From positions 1-33,858 of the forward strand of contig DASZIT010000020.1 of assembly GCA_035948855.1 (NCBI GenBank): a DNA stretch of 33,858 nucleotides, read 5' to 3'. Below are positions 22,833-29,934 of this stretch, piece by piece. The notes under the pieces are model-generated. The model was not told the origin of the DNA and did no database searches. It saw only the letters and a program-made list of their open reading frames with translations. The stretch is from DASZIT01 sp035948855 (lineage in GTDB: Bacteria; Actinomycetota; Acidimicrobiia; Acidimicrobiales; RAAP-2). A program made the position numbers and the translations under genes. Numbering within the stretch: position 1 is the stretch's first letter; every line of letters begins with the position of its first letter.

Positions 22833-23687
22833 ATGACCGAGCCAGACACGACGCAGCCGTTGCTCGGCCGGGTGGCGGTCATCACCGGAGGGGCTCGCGG
22901 ACAGGGCCGCAGCCATGCGCTCGAACTGGCCCGGTTGGGCGCCGACGTCGCCATCTGCGACCTGTGCGAGGACATCGCCACCATCGGCTACCCACTGTCC
23001 ACCCGCGATGATCTGGCCGAGACCGCCAAGCTGGTGGACGCGGCCGGCCGGCGGTGTGTGTCCGAGGTGGTCGATGTCCGGGACCTCGGGGCGGTGATCG
23101 CCTTCGTCGACGAGGTGCAGACCTCGTTGGGGTCGGTGGACATCATGGTGGCCAATGCCGGGGTGACCGCCATCGGCTCGATCTGCGACATGACCGCCGC
23201 CCAGTGGGGCGACGTGATCGACATCAACCTGACCGGTGTCTTCAATGCCATCCGGGCCGCCTCGCCCCACATGCGAAAGCAACGCTCCGGTCGGATCATC
23301 GGGATCTCCTCGATGATGGGCCGCTCCTCCCAGCCGGCGATCCCCGCCTATACCGCCTCCAAGTGGGGGGTGATCGGGCTGTGCAAGTCGGCGGCCTACG
23401 AGCTGGCCGGGTTCGGGGTGACCGTCAATGTGATCGCTCCCGGCAACGTGTCGACGCCGATGATCCACAATGACCAGCTCTACGGGATGATGCGTCCCGA
23501 TCTCGAGCACGCCACCGCCGACGAGGTGGCTCCGGTCATGGCTGAGCTCCATGCCCAGCCGGTGCCGTGGCTCGAGCCCGAAGAGATCACCGCCGCGGTG
23601 GTGTACCTGGTCTCCGACGGGGCCCGGCACATCACCGGGTCGGTGCTCGATGTGAATGCCGGGGCGTCGGCCAAGTTCACCGCCTGA
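22833..23687 (+). CDS. SDR oxidoreductase, mycofactocin-coupled type
   Basis: 284 residues. The Rossmann motif is ITGGARGQGRSHA (about 18-29); NAG is at 108-110, Ser160 in GISSMMG, and Tyr173/Lys177 in YTASK. The insert CDLCEDIATIGYPLSTRDDLAET is characteristic of the mycofactocin-coupled SDR subfamily (TIGR03971-like), whose NAD is thought to be tightly held and re-oxidised through the redox peptide mycofactocin. Substrates in known members are alcohols, terpenes or sterol intermediates. The ATG at 22833 has AAGGAG four bases upstream. It is very likely co-transcribed with the PaaX-family regulator. No mycofactocin genes are in this window, so they must be elsewhere if the coupling is real. 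Confidence 0.9.
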   Translation: MTEPDTTQPLLGRVAVITGGARGQGRSHALELARLGADVAICDLCEDIATIGYPLSTRDDLAETAKLVDAAGRRCVSEVVDVRDLGAVIAFVDEVQTSLGSVDIMVANAGVTAIGSICDMTAAQWGDVIDINLTGVFNAIRAASPHMRKQRSGRIIGISSMMGRSSQPAIPAYTASKWGVIGLCKSAAYELAGFGVTVNVIAPGNVSTPMIHNDQLYGMMRPDLEHATADEVAPVMAELHAQPVPWLEPEEITAAVVYLVSDGARHITGSVLDVNAGASAKFTA

Positions 23688-23700
23688 CGGCCGGACGGGT

Positions 23701-24744
23701 TCAGTCGGCTCCGGTGTAGAGCTCGTAGCGGGCCCGCCCCCGCTGCTTGGCCAGGTACATGGCCCCGTCGGCGTGGGACAGGACGACTCCCGGATCGTCG
23801 CCCGGAGAGGCCACCGCCACCCCGATGCTCGCCGTCGCGGTGAAGGCCCTCCCCCCGATGTCCAACGGCTCGGCCAAAGCATCGCCGATCCGGGAGGCCA
23901 CCGCCGAGGCCCCGACCTCGCCGCCACGAAGGCCCTCGCAGAGGATCACGAACTCGTCGCCCCCGAGTCGGGCCGCGGTGTCGCCGGGACGGACCAGTTT
24001 CTGGAGACGGCTGGCCACCGAGATCAGGAGTTGGTCGCCGACCGAGTGGCCGGCCAAGTCGTTGACCGACTTGAAGTGGTCGATGTCCAGATAGAGGACG
24101 GCCACCTCGGTGTGGGCCCGGCCGGAGGCCCCGAGGGCGCGGGTCAGCTGTTCGATGAAGAGGGCGCGGTTGGGAAGGCCGGTGAGCGGATCGTGGAGGG
24201 CCAAAAAGCCCAGGCGGGCCTGTTCCTCGGCCAGTTGGGCCCGGAGTTCGCCGTAGGCGAGGTCGAACTGCTTGGCCATCGCCACCAAGCTCCCATCGGC
24301 CCCGGCCCGGACGATGGAAACGGCCTCGCCGACCACCGCGGGTGTGGAGCCCAAGTGGTCGGCCTGCTGGCGGACGGCCAGTTCGGCTGCATCCCGCCAG
24401 TACAGATACAGCTTGGTGAGACCGGCCAGAGACAGGCGCTCGTCAACCGGAGCCCGGCCGGAGACCGAGAGGGCGTTCGCCTCCGCCTGGGTCGGAGGCT
24501 CATCGGTGATCAGATAGTGGGCGACGGCGTTGGTCGCCAAGACGGTGAACCGTTCGATCTCCGACCGCAGGTCTTCGGCCGCTGGCGTGGTGTCGAATCC
24601 CCCGGATTCCCTCCATCGGTCCGCGATCGAGGTGGCCACGGCTTCGGAACAACCGGCCAAGGCATGGCCGAGGGCGGAAAGTGCCTCGCGCCGATCCCGC
24701 TCGTCGCCTCCAGTCGTAGACATAGGGAGAATATCGACGCCCAT
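23701..24744 (-). CDS. GGDEF diguanylate cyclase with RsbRD/PucR-like N-terminal domain
   Basis: 347 residues from the ATG at 24744; ATG 24723 is an alternative. The C-terminal half is a full GGDEF domain: DPLTGLPNRALF, YLDIDHFKSVND, then RPGD-TAARL-GGDEF with the active-site GGDEF near residue 261. RxxD five residues upstream is the inhibitory I-site, so the enzyme should make cyclic di-GMP and be product-inhibited. The N-terminal 160 residues are helical, with RAPVDERLSLAGLTKLYLYWRDAAE resembling the RsbRD_N/PucR sensor class (inference). No membrane segment. It is downstream of the DUF5522 gene on the same strand; an open extension upstream of the ATG overlaps that gene in another frame and is not used. 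Confidence 0.9.
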   Translation of the reverse strand: MGVDILPMSTTGGDERDRREALSALGHALAGCSEAVATSIADRWRESGGFDTTPAAEDLRSEIERFTVLATNAVAHYLITDEPPTQAEANALSVSGRAPVDERLSLAGLTKLYLYWRDAAELAVRQQADHLGSTPAVVGEAVSIVRAGADGSLVAMAKQFDLAYGELRAQLAEEQARLGFLALHDPLTGLPNRALFIEQLTRALGASGRAHTEVAVLYLDIDHFKSVNDLAGHSVGDQLLISVASRLQKLVRPGDTAARLGGDEFVILCEGLRGGEVGASAVASRIGDALAEPLDIGGRAFTATASIGVAVASPGDDPGVVLSHADGAMYLAKQRGRARYELYTGAD

Positions 24745-24802
24745 GGCTGTCTTCTTGATGAATTGTTGCCTCCGGTGCCGAATATGGCGGGACCCCTGAC
24801 AC

Positions 24803-24988
24803 TTAAATGGAGCTCGGACTGTCACCGTCTTCGTAGGGACAGTGTCGGCAGTTGTTGCCACAACAGGTGCCCCGGTCCCGGAGGTAGGTGGCGGTGAGCA
24901 CGAACAGACCGGTGTCAGGATCGCTGTACCCGGCCTGACCAGCGGCCACCGCCGCATCGTGGGCGTCGGTCACCCGATCCGGTTGCAT
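24803..24988 (-). CDS. small cysteine-rich DUF5522 protein
   Basis: 61 residues, matching the DUF5522 pattern: Y-DP-TG-FV-T..YL..RG followed by the strictly spaced CCGNNCRHCPY. Four cysteines and a histidine in ten residues strongly suggest a metal site (zinc or iron-sulfur), but no function is established for the family. The ATG at 24988 lacks a good ribosome site, so it may be leaderless. It lies between the phosphodiester-glycosidase-like gene (59 bp upstream) and the GGDEF gene (58 bp downstream), all on the minus strand. Confidence 0.8.
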   Translation of the reverse strand: MQPDRVTDAHDAAVAAGQAGYSDPDTGLFVLTATYLRDRGTCCGNNCRHCPYEDGDSPSSI

Positions 24989-25047
24989 GGCGCCCAGGAT
25001 AGGGGGCGACCGGATCGGCTCCCGTCGGACGTTCGCCCTGGGGTGAG

Positions 25048-26079
25048 TCAGCGGGTCGACATGGTGATGAAGTCACGGGCCCACGACGGATCGAAGAACC
25101 TCGAGGGACCCCCGGACATGGAGGCCAACAGATCGGTGCCGTTGGCCGGCGCGGCGGCGCCGGTCGGAGTCGGAGGTGTGTAGAAGGTGAAGGTGTCCCA
25201 GGCCGGGTTGATGTCGAGCTCCATGCCCCGCACCGCCCCGGCCGCCACCAGCAGGCCGGCCAGCTGCACGATGTTGAGCGAGGGTCCCGACACGTAGACC
25301 AAGGCGCCACTGGCGGTCTCACCGATGCCGGAGCGGTAGACCTGGGGTACGTAGTTGAGGGTGGATCCCCAGGCCGCGGTGTCGCTCGCCGACAATCCCG
25401 GCACCGGGGCGCCCTGGTCGACCAACAGGGTGAGGTTCTGGCGCACCGCGATCACGTTGGCGGCCATCGATTCATCCCGGCCCCACTGCCCGACGGTGAC
25501 GGTGCCGTCCTGGGTGATGACCAGCGACGCGGCCCCGGTGATTAATGGGGCGAAATAGCGGCCTTCGGCGTAGTAGCCCCCATGGGTGTCCGCTAGCTTG
25601 AACCCGCCGTTGAACGCGCACACCAGGGTCAGGGCGGCATCGGGCTGGATCGGGGCGGTGTAGGTCCAAGGACCTTGCCCGGGGCTGATACTGCCCGAGT
25701 AGAGGTTGCCCCGGAGCCGGCTGGCGTCCATCCAGGCGATCCCGGCCGGGGTGTCCGAACCCGCAGCCCGGAGAGTGGTGATGTAGAGGACCGGTGGCCC
25801 GTAGACGCTCCGACCGGCCGCCGTCCACTGTCCCTCGCCGGCGAACGATGGGGAGACCAGCGGAACCAGCGCGGCGGGCGGCGGCAATCCCGGAGGAGGA
25901 GGTGGGATGGTGCTGGTAGTCGTGGTGGAGGAGGTAGAGCCGGCGGAATGCGCCCCGCTGGTGGCGCCCGCTCCGAGCCCGCAAGCGGTGAAGCAAACCG
26001 CCGAGATCGCCAACAACGCGCCCAGCCCTCGGCGTGGATGTGTCAATCGGTTCCAATCTCGAACGTGACCGGAGGCCAT
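25048..26079 (-). CDS. secreted phosphodiester-glycosidase-like protein (NAGPA domain)
   Basis: 343 residues from the ATG at 26079; a GTG at 26115 is possible. The N-terminus has basic residues, a hydrophobic core (LGALLAISAVCFTAC) and a cysteine that could be lipidated, although Phe at the -3 position is not typical of a lipobox. A Ser/Thr/Pro linker (STSSTTTTSTIPPPPP) follows. The remaining part has the phosphodiester glycosidase features AFNGGFKL, GGYYAEGR, GQWGRD, YRSGIGET and LVYVSGPSLN, then GMELDINPAWDTF near the C-terminus. Known members remove GlcNAc from phosphate esters or act on cell-wall polymers; the substrate here is unknown. It probably acts outside the membrane. Confidence 0.82.
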   Translation of the reverse strand: MASGHVRDWNRLTHPRRGLGALLAISAVCFTACGLGAGATSGAHSAGSTSSTTTTSTIPPPPPGLPPPAALVPLVSPSFAGEGQWTAAGRSVYGPPVLYITTLRAAGSDTPAGIAWMDASRLRGNLYSGSISPGQGPWTYTAPIQPDAALTLVCAFNGGFKLADTHGGYYAEGRYFAPLITGAASLVITQDGTVTVGQWGRDESMAANVIAVRQNLTLLVDQGAPVPGLSASDTAAWGSTLNYVPQVYRSGIGETASGALVYVSGPSLNIVQLAGLLVAAGAVRGMELDINPAWDTFTFYTPPTPTGAAAPANGTDLLASMSGGPSRFFDPSWARDFITMSTR

Positions 26080-26216
26080 TGTGACAGCCGCCAACCGCGA
26101 ATCGGCGGCACCCACAAACCACCGGTGCCGATCGACACTCCCGCGATTGGCGCTCCGTGTGCTCCGACGCCAACGGTGATTCGCTGTCAGTAGGCCGACC
26201 CGGGGCGATGCCCGGT

Positions 26217-26271
26217 TGTGTCACATTCTCGTCATCTGAAACGTCAATTAGGTGTGTGTCACATTCTGGTC
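26217..26271. repeat. 17-bp direct repeat, two copies
   Basis: TGTGTCACATTCTCGTC at 26217-26233 and TGTGTCACATTCTGGTC at 26255-26271 differ at one base and start 38 bp apart. Each begins with the small palindrome TGTG-T-CACA. Two such sites in tandem upstream of the MMPL gene suggest a regulator that binds twice. Confidence 0.6.
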
Positions 26272-26290
26272 GGCTCAAGGGGTCAAATAA

Positions 26291-26302
26291 TTGCGCACGC
26301 AA
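26291..26302. promoter_or_regulatory. 12-bp palindrome upstream of the MMPL gene
   Basis: TTGCG-CA-CGCAA is a perfect inverted repeat with a 2-bp centre, 155 bp before the MMPL start codon. The size is typical of an operator core, but no cognate regulator gene lies next to it. Confidence 0.3.
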
Positions 26303-26456
26303 ATGGCCGATGACTTTGGCCCGAGAGCTTCGTCCAACTTCCAAGACAGCGTTGCCGGTCAACGGCTCAATGGGTGACAATGAGGCCCAACGGGTGAGAG
26401 CCAGACCAGATCACCGGTGACGCCAGGCGTGTTCTTTCTCAAGATGGAGGCATCAA

Positions 26457-28718
26457 ATGACGGTCACCTCTGAAGCTCTCGACAAGCGGCCGGTACCGGT
26501 CCGACCCCAGTCCCGGCCCGCGCAGGAGAGCGCCCTGGCCCGGATCGCCGGGTGGTGCCATGACCACCGCTGGTTGGTGCTGATCGTCTGGCTCGTCGCG
26601 CTCGTCGCCACCAATGTGTTCGCCGGGGCGGCGCACAGCAAGTTCACCAACAACCTCACCGGGGGCAAGCAGGAAGTCCAGCAGATCCTCAATGCCGACT
26701 TTCCCGGCCAGGCGGGGAGCCCGGCTCAGGTGGTGATCACCACCAGCACGCCGTTCACCGACCCCGCCAACCAGGCCCGGACAACCCAGCTGGTCAGCGC
26801 CCTGAGCCGCCAGTCCCATGTGTCCGGGGTCGTCACCCCATTGTCGCCCGCCGGCACCCACCAGATCTCTCCCAACGGCCACATCGCCTACGTGGCGGTC
26901 CAGTTCAACCAGCAGGCCGGGGATCTACCGACCGCGGCCATCAAGAATGTGATCAGTACCGCCCAGTCGTTCCAGGCTCCGGGCTACCAGGTCGCGGTCG
27001 GGGGCCAGGCCATCGGGCTGGTGGCCGGAGCCAAGCCGGGTTCGAGTGAAGGGATCGGCATCCTGGCGGCCATCATCATCATGTTGATCGCCTTCGGGTC
27101 GGTGGTGGCCATGGGCCTTCCCATCATCACCGCCCTGTTCGGGATCGCCATCGGCTTTGCCGTCCTCGACCTGTTGTCCCACATCGTGACCACCCCGACC
27201 TTCGCGCCGGAAATCATGGCGATGATCGGGCTTGGGGTGGGCATCGACTACGCGTTGTTCGTCGTGACCCGGTACCGACAAGGTTTGGCCGAACGGCGAG
27301 AACCTCGAGATGCCATCACCATGTCCCTGGCCACCTCCGGAAGATCGGTGGTGTTCGCCGGGACCACGGTGATCCTTTCCCTGCTCGGGCTGTTCATCTT
27401 GCAACTTCCGTTCATGCGGGGACTGGCCATCGGCGCCATCGCCGCGGTGGTGCTGGTGATGACCGCGGCCATCACCCTGCTTCCGGCCATGATGGGCTTC
27501 TCCGGTCGGGCCATCGACAAATTGCACGTCCCCGGTCTCCTCCAGAGTGCGGCCGTGCCCTCGGCCCGCGGGTTCTGGTACCGGTGGAGCCGGGCCATCC
27601 AACGCCGTCCACTGGTCGCCGGCCTCGCCGCGCTCCTGGTGTTGATCTGTCTCGCCCTACCGCTGTTCTCCATGCGGCTGGCCTTCACCGACGCCGGCAA
27701 CGATCCGCCCAGCGCCACCACCCGGCAGGCTTTCGATGCCTTGGCCACCGGCTTCGGACCTGGATTCAACGGGCCGCTGGTCGTGGTGGCCAAGGTGCCC
27801 GCCGGCCAAAGCGCCACTGTCGCACAACTCGATACCACCCTCCGGAACACCCCGGGGATTGCCTTCGTGGCCCCGGCCCAGTTCAGCCAGTCGGGTAATG
27901 CCGCGCTGATCATCGCCATCCCGACCACTTCGCCTCAGGCGTCCCAAACCCAGGCCCTCGTCCAGACCCTCCGCAATCAGGTGTTCCCGGCGGCTACCGC
28001 GGGCACCGGTGTGCAGGCCCTGGTCGGGGGGGAGACGGCGGGATCGGTAGACGCATCGTCCTACCTGTCCAACCGGCTCCCCTGGGTCATCGGTGCGGTG
28101 ATCCTGCTGTCGTTCCTCCTGTTGATGGCCGTCTTCCGATCGGTGTTCATCCCGATAAAGGCCGCGGTGGTCAATCTGCTGTCGGTGGGAGCCGCCTACG
28201 GGGTGATCGTTGCCGTCTTCCAGTGGGGGTGGTTGGGCGGATTCTTCAAGATCGGGTCGACCAGCCCCATCGATCCGTGGATCCCGCTCATGATGTTCAC
28301 CATTTTGTTCGGGCTCTCCATGGACTATGAGGTATTCCTCTTGTCGCGAATGCGAGAGGAATGGCGGCTCACCCACGACAATGCCACCGCGGTGGCCGAC
28401 GGATTGGCCAAGACGGCCCGGGTGATCACCGCGGCCGCGGCCATCATGATCTGCGTGTTCGGATCATTCGTCATCGGCGATCCGCTGCACGTGCTCAAGG
28501 TCTTCGGCCTGGGCCTGGCCGCGGCCATCCTGATCGACGCCACCCTGGTGCGGATGGTGCTGGTGCCGTCCATCATGGAGCTCATCGGCAATGCCAACTG
28601 GTGGATGCCTTCGTGGTTGGACCGGATAGTGCCCAAACTGGGCATCGAAGTAGACGTCGACCCGTCGAGCCAACACCCGCTGGCTGAAGAGCGACCGCTC
28701 GACGCCACCCCCGTCTGA
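26457..28718 (+). CDS. MMPL/RND-superfamily membrane transporter
   Basis: 753 residues with the MMPL layout: one helix near 41-60, an extracytoplasmic domain to about residue 180, a block of five helices (about 190-345), a seventh helix near 390-405, a second extracytoplasmic domain, and five more helices (about 545-705). The proton-relay aspartates are present: Asp264 in GVGIDYALFVVTRYR and Asp623 in SMDYEVFLLSRMREEW, the paired DY motifs of TM4 and TM10. MMPL proteins export lipids, siderophores or drugs using the proton gradient; the cargo cannot be predicted. The ATG at 26457 follows GGAGG by six bases. A TetR gene, a usual partner, is not adjacent. Confidence 0.92.
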   Translation: MTVTSEALDKRPVPVRPQSRPAQESALARIAGWCHDHRWLVLIVWLVALVATNVFAGAAHSKFTNNLTGGKQEVQQILNADFPGQAGSPAQVVITTSTPFTDPANQARTTQLVSALSRQSHVSGVVTPLSPAGTHQISPNGHIAYVAVQFNQQAGDLPTAAIKNVISTAQSFQAPGYQVAVGGQAIGLVAGAKPGSSEGIGILAAIIIMLIAFGSVVAMGLPIITALFGIAIGFAVLDLLSHIVTTPTFAPEIMAMIGLGVGIDYALFVVTRYRQGLAERREPRDAITMSLATSGRSVVFAGTTVILSLLGLFILQLPFMRGLAIGAIAAVVLVMTAAITLLPAMMGFSGRAIDKLHVPGLLQSAAVPSARGFWYRWSRAIQRRPLVAGLAALLVLICLALPLFSMRLAFTDAGNDPPSATTRQAFDALATGFGPGFNGPLVVVAKVPAGQSATVAQLDTTLRNTPGIAFVAPAQFSQSGNAALIIAIPTTSPQASQTQALVQTLRNQVFPAATAGTGVQALVGGETAGSVDASSYLSNRLPWVIGAVILLSFLLLMAVFRSVFIPIKAAVVNLLSVGAAYGVIVAVFQWGWLGGFFKIGSTSPIDPWIPLMMFTILFGLSMDYEVFLLSRMREEWRLTHDNATAVADGLAKTARVITAAAAIMICVFGSFVIGDPLHVLKVFGLGLAAAILIDATLVRMVLVPSIMELIGNANWWMPSWLDRIVPKLGIEVDVDPSSQHPLAEERPLDATPV

Positions 28719-28762
28719 CGGACCCGTGGGTCGGCCATCGTGACCTGACCGGCAACGGCTAG

Positions 28763-29821
28763 CTAGGGGACATCGAAGGCCCTGAGCGCCTGGGTGACGG
28801 CTTCCTCCACGCAGGCCACCGTGTCCTGGAGCGAACGCGCTTCGCCGAACCGTTCGGTGAGCGAGATCACCTGTGTCCGGTCCCGGCGAGCGAGTTCGAC
28901 GGCCTCGGCCGTCACCCGGCCGGCTACCACCAGGGCGGGCACCCCGATGGCGGCGGCGTCGCCGAGAACCCCCCCGACCACCTTCCCCGCGAACGAGGTG
29001 GCGTCCAGGGCGCCTTCCCCGGTGACCACCAGGTCCGCCTGGTGGAGCTCCCGGCCGAGTCCGACCAGCTCGGCCACCAACCGGTACCCGGGCTCGAGCC
29101 GGCCCCCGAGCGCCGCCACCGCGCCACCCAGACCCCCGGCCGCCCCCGCGCCGGTGAGGTCGCGGACGGTCACCCCGAAACGCTCCTCGTACTCATCGGC
29201 GAGCCGATCCAACCGCTCGGTGAGTTCCGCCACCTGTTGCGGGGTGGCTCCCTTCTGGGGGGCGAAGACCGAGGCGGCATCGAGAAAGCCCACCTCCACG
29301 TCGCAGGCGGCGACCAACTCCACCCGGCCGAGACCACCGGCCGCCTCCACGACCTCCAGCGCCCCCAACCCGCCATCGGTGGTGGCGGATCCACCCAGCC
29401 CCACGATGATGGTGGGCGGCGATCGGTCCGACGTCGACCTGCCGCCGATGGCGGCCAGGGCGCGGGCCGCCGCCACCAGCAGCTGACCGGTCCCCCGGGT
29501 GGTGCCCTCCATCGGACGGTTGCCGTCATGCCCCCCGGCCAGGGCCAGTCCGGAGGCCTGGGCCATCTCGATGACGCACCGGTCGGGTCCCCGGAGCCAG
29601 GCCGCCGCCACCGGCTGTCCGAGCGGACCGGTTACTTCGGTCGTCATCAGCTGATCGCCGGGCCGACGGCAGGCTTCGACCAGTCCCTCTCCTCCATCGG
29701 AGAGGGGGGATTCGATGACCGACCAGCCCAGCCGCGACCCGGCCCGGGCGGCGGCCTCGGCCACCTGGACCGCGTTGGCGGTGCCCCGGAACTTGTCGGG
29801 AGCCGCGACGAGGACAGGCAC
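28763..29821 (-). CDS. glycerate kinase (GarK/GlxK family)
   Basis: 352 residues from a GTG at 29821. Family motifs in order: APDKFRGT at the N-terminus, SPLSDGGEG, IEMAQASGL, GLGGSATTDGG, VFAPQKGAT, GAAGGLGGA and GEGALDATS with FAGK. The family phosphorylates D-glycerate to 2- or 3-phosphoglycerate, linking glyoxylate or glycerate metabolism to glycolysis; most bacterial members of this class make 2-phosphoglycerate. Cytoplasmic. It is slightly short of the E. coli enzymes (about 380) but complete at both ends. It converges with the MMPL gene with 44 bp between and is divergent from the duplicated-module membrane protein. Confidence 0.93.
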   Translation of the reverse strand: MPVLVAAPDKFRGTANAVQVAEAAARAGSRLGWSVIESPLSDGGEGLVEACRRPGDQLMTTEVTGPLGQPVAAAWLRGPDRCVIEMAQASGLALAGGHDGNRPMEGTTRGTGQLLVAAARALAAIGGRSTSDRSPPTIIVGLGGSATTDGGLGALEVVEAAGGLGRVELVAACDVEVGFLDAASVFAPQKGATPQQVAELTERLDRLADEYEERFGVTVRDLTGAGAAGGLGGAVAALGGRLEPGYRLVAELVGLGRELHQADLVVTGEGALDATSFAGKVVGGVLGDAAAIGVPALVVAGRVTAEAVELARRDRTQVISLTERFGEARSLQDTVACVEEAVTQALRAFDVP

Positions 29822-29934
29822 GCATTGACCCTACCGACGGACGACGGGTCGGGCCCCGAGACCTTCCAGTGGGCGAACCGCTGTAAGTTGGCCCTGGCGT
29901 CGAACGGGGACGTGCCGCCAACAGAGGGGGGACC

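Larger units (their letters stand above)
26080..26456. other. 377-bp gap between divergent genes, with repeats
   Basis: No gene was recognised here; a minus-strand open frame through it has no family features. It should hold the promoters of the secreted glycosidase-like gene (leftward) and the MMPL gene (rightward). It contains a 17-bp direct repeat and a 12-bp palindrome, listed separately. Confidence 0.5.

Noticed and set aside
24745..24957. N-terminal extension of the GGDEF protein
   Set aside because: It overlaps the DUF5522 gene in another frame, and the added residues have no domain features; the ATG at 24744 gives a complete protein.
28719..28762. Terminator hairpin between the MMPL and glycerate kinase genes (GACC-CGTG-GGTC)
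   Set aside because: The stem is only four base pairs with no T-run, so it is too weak to list.
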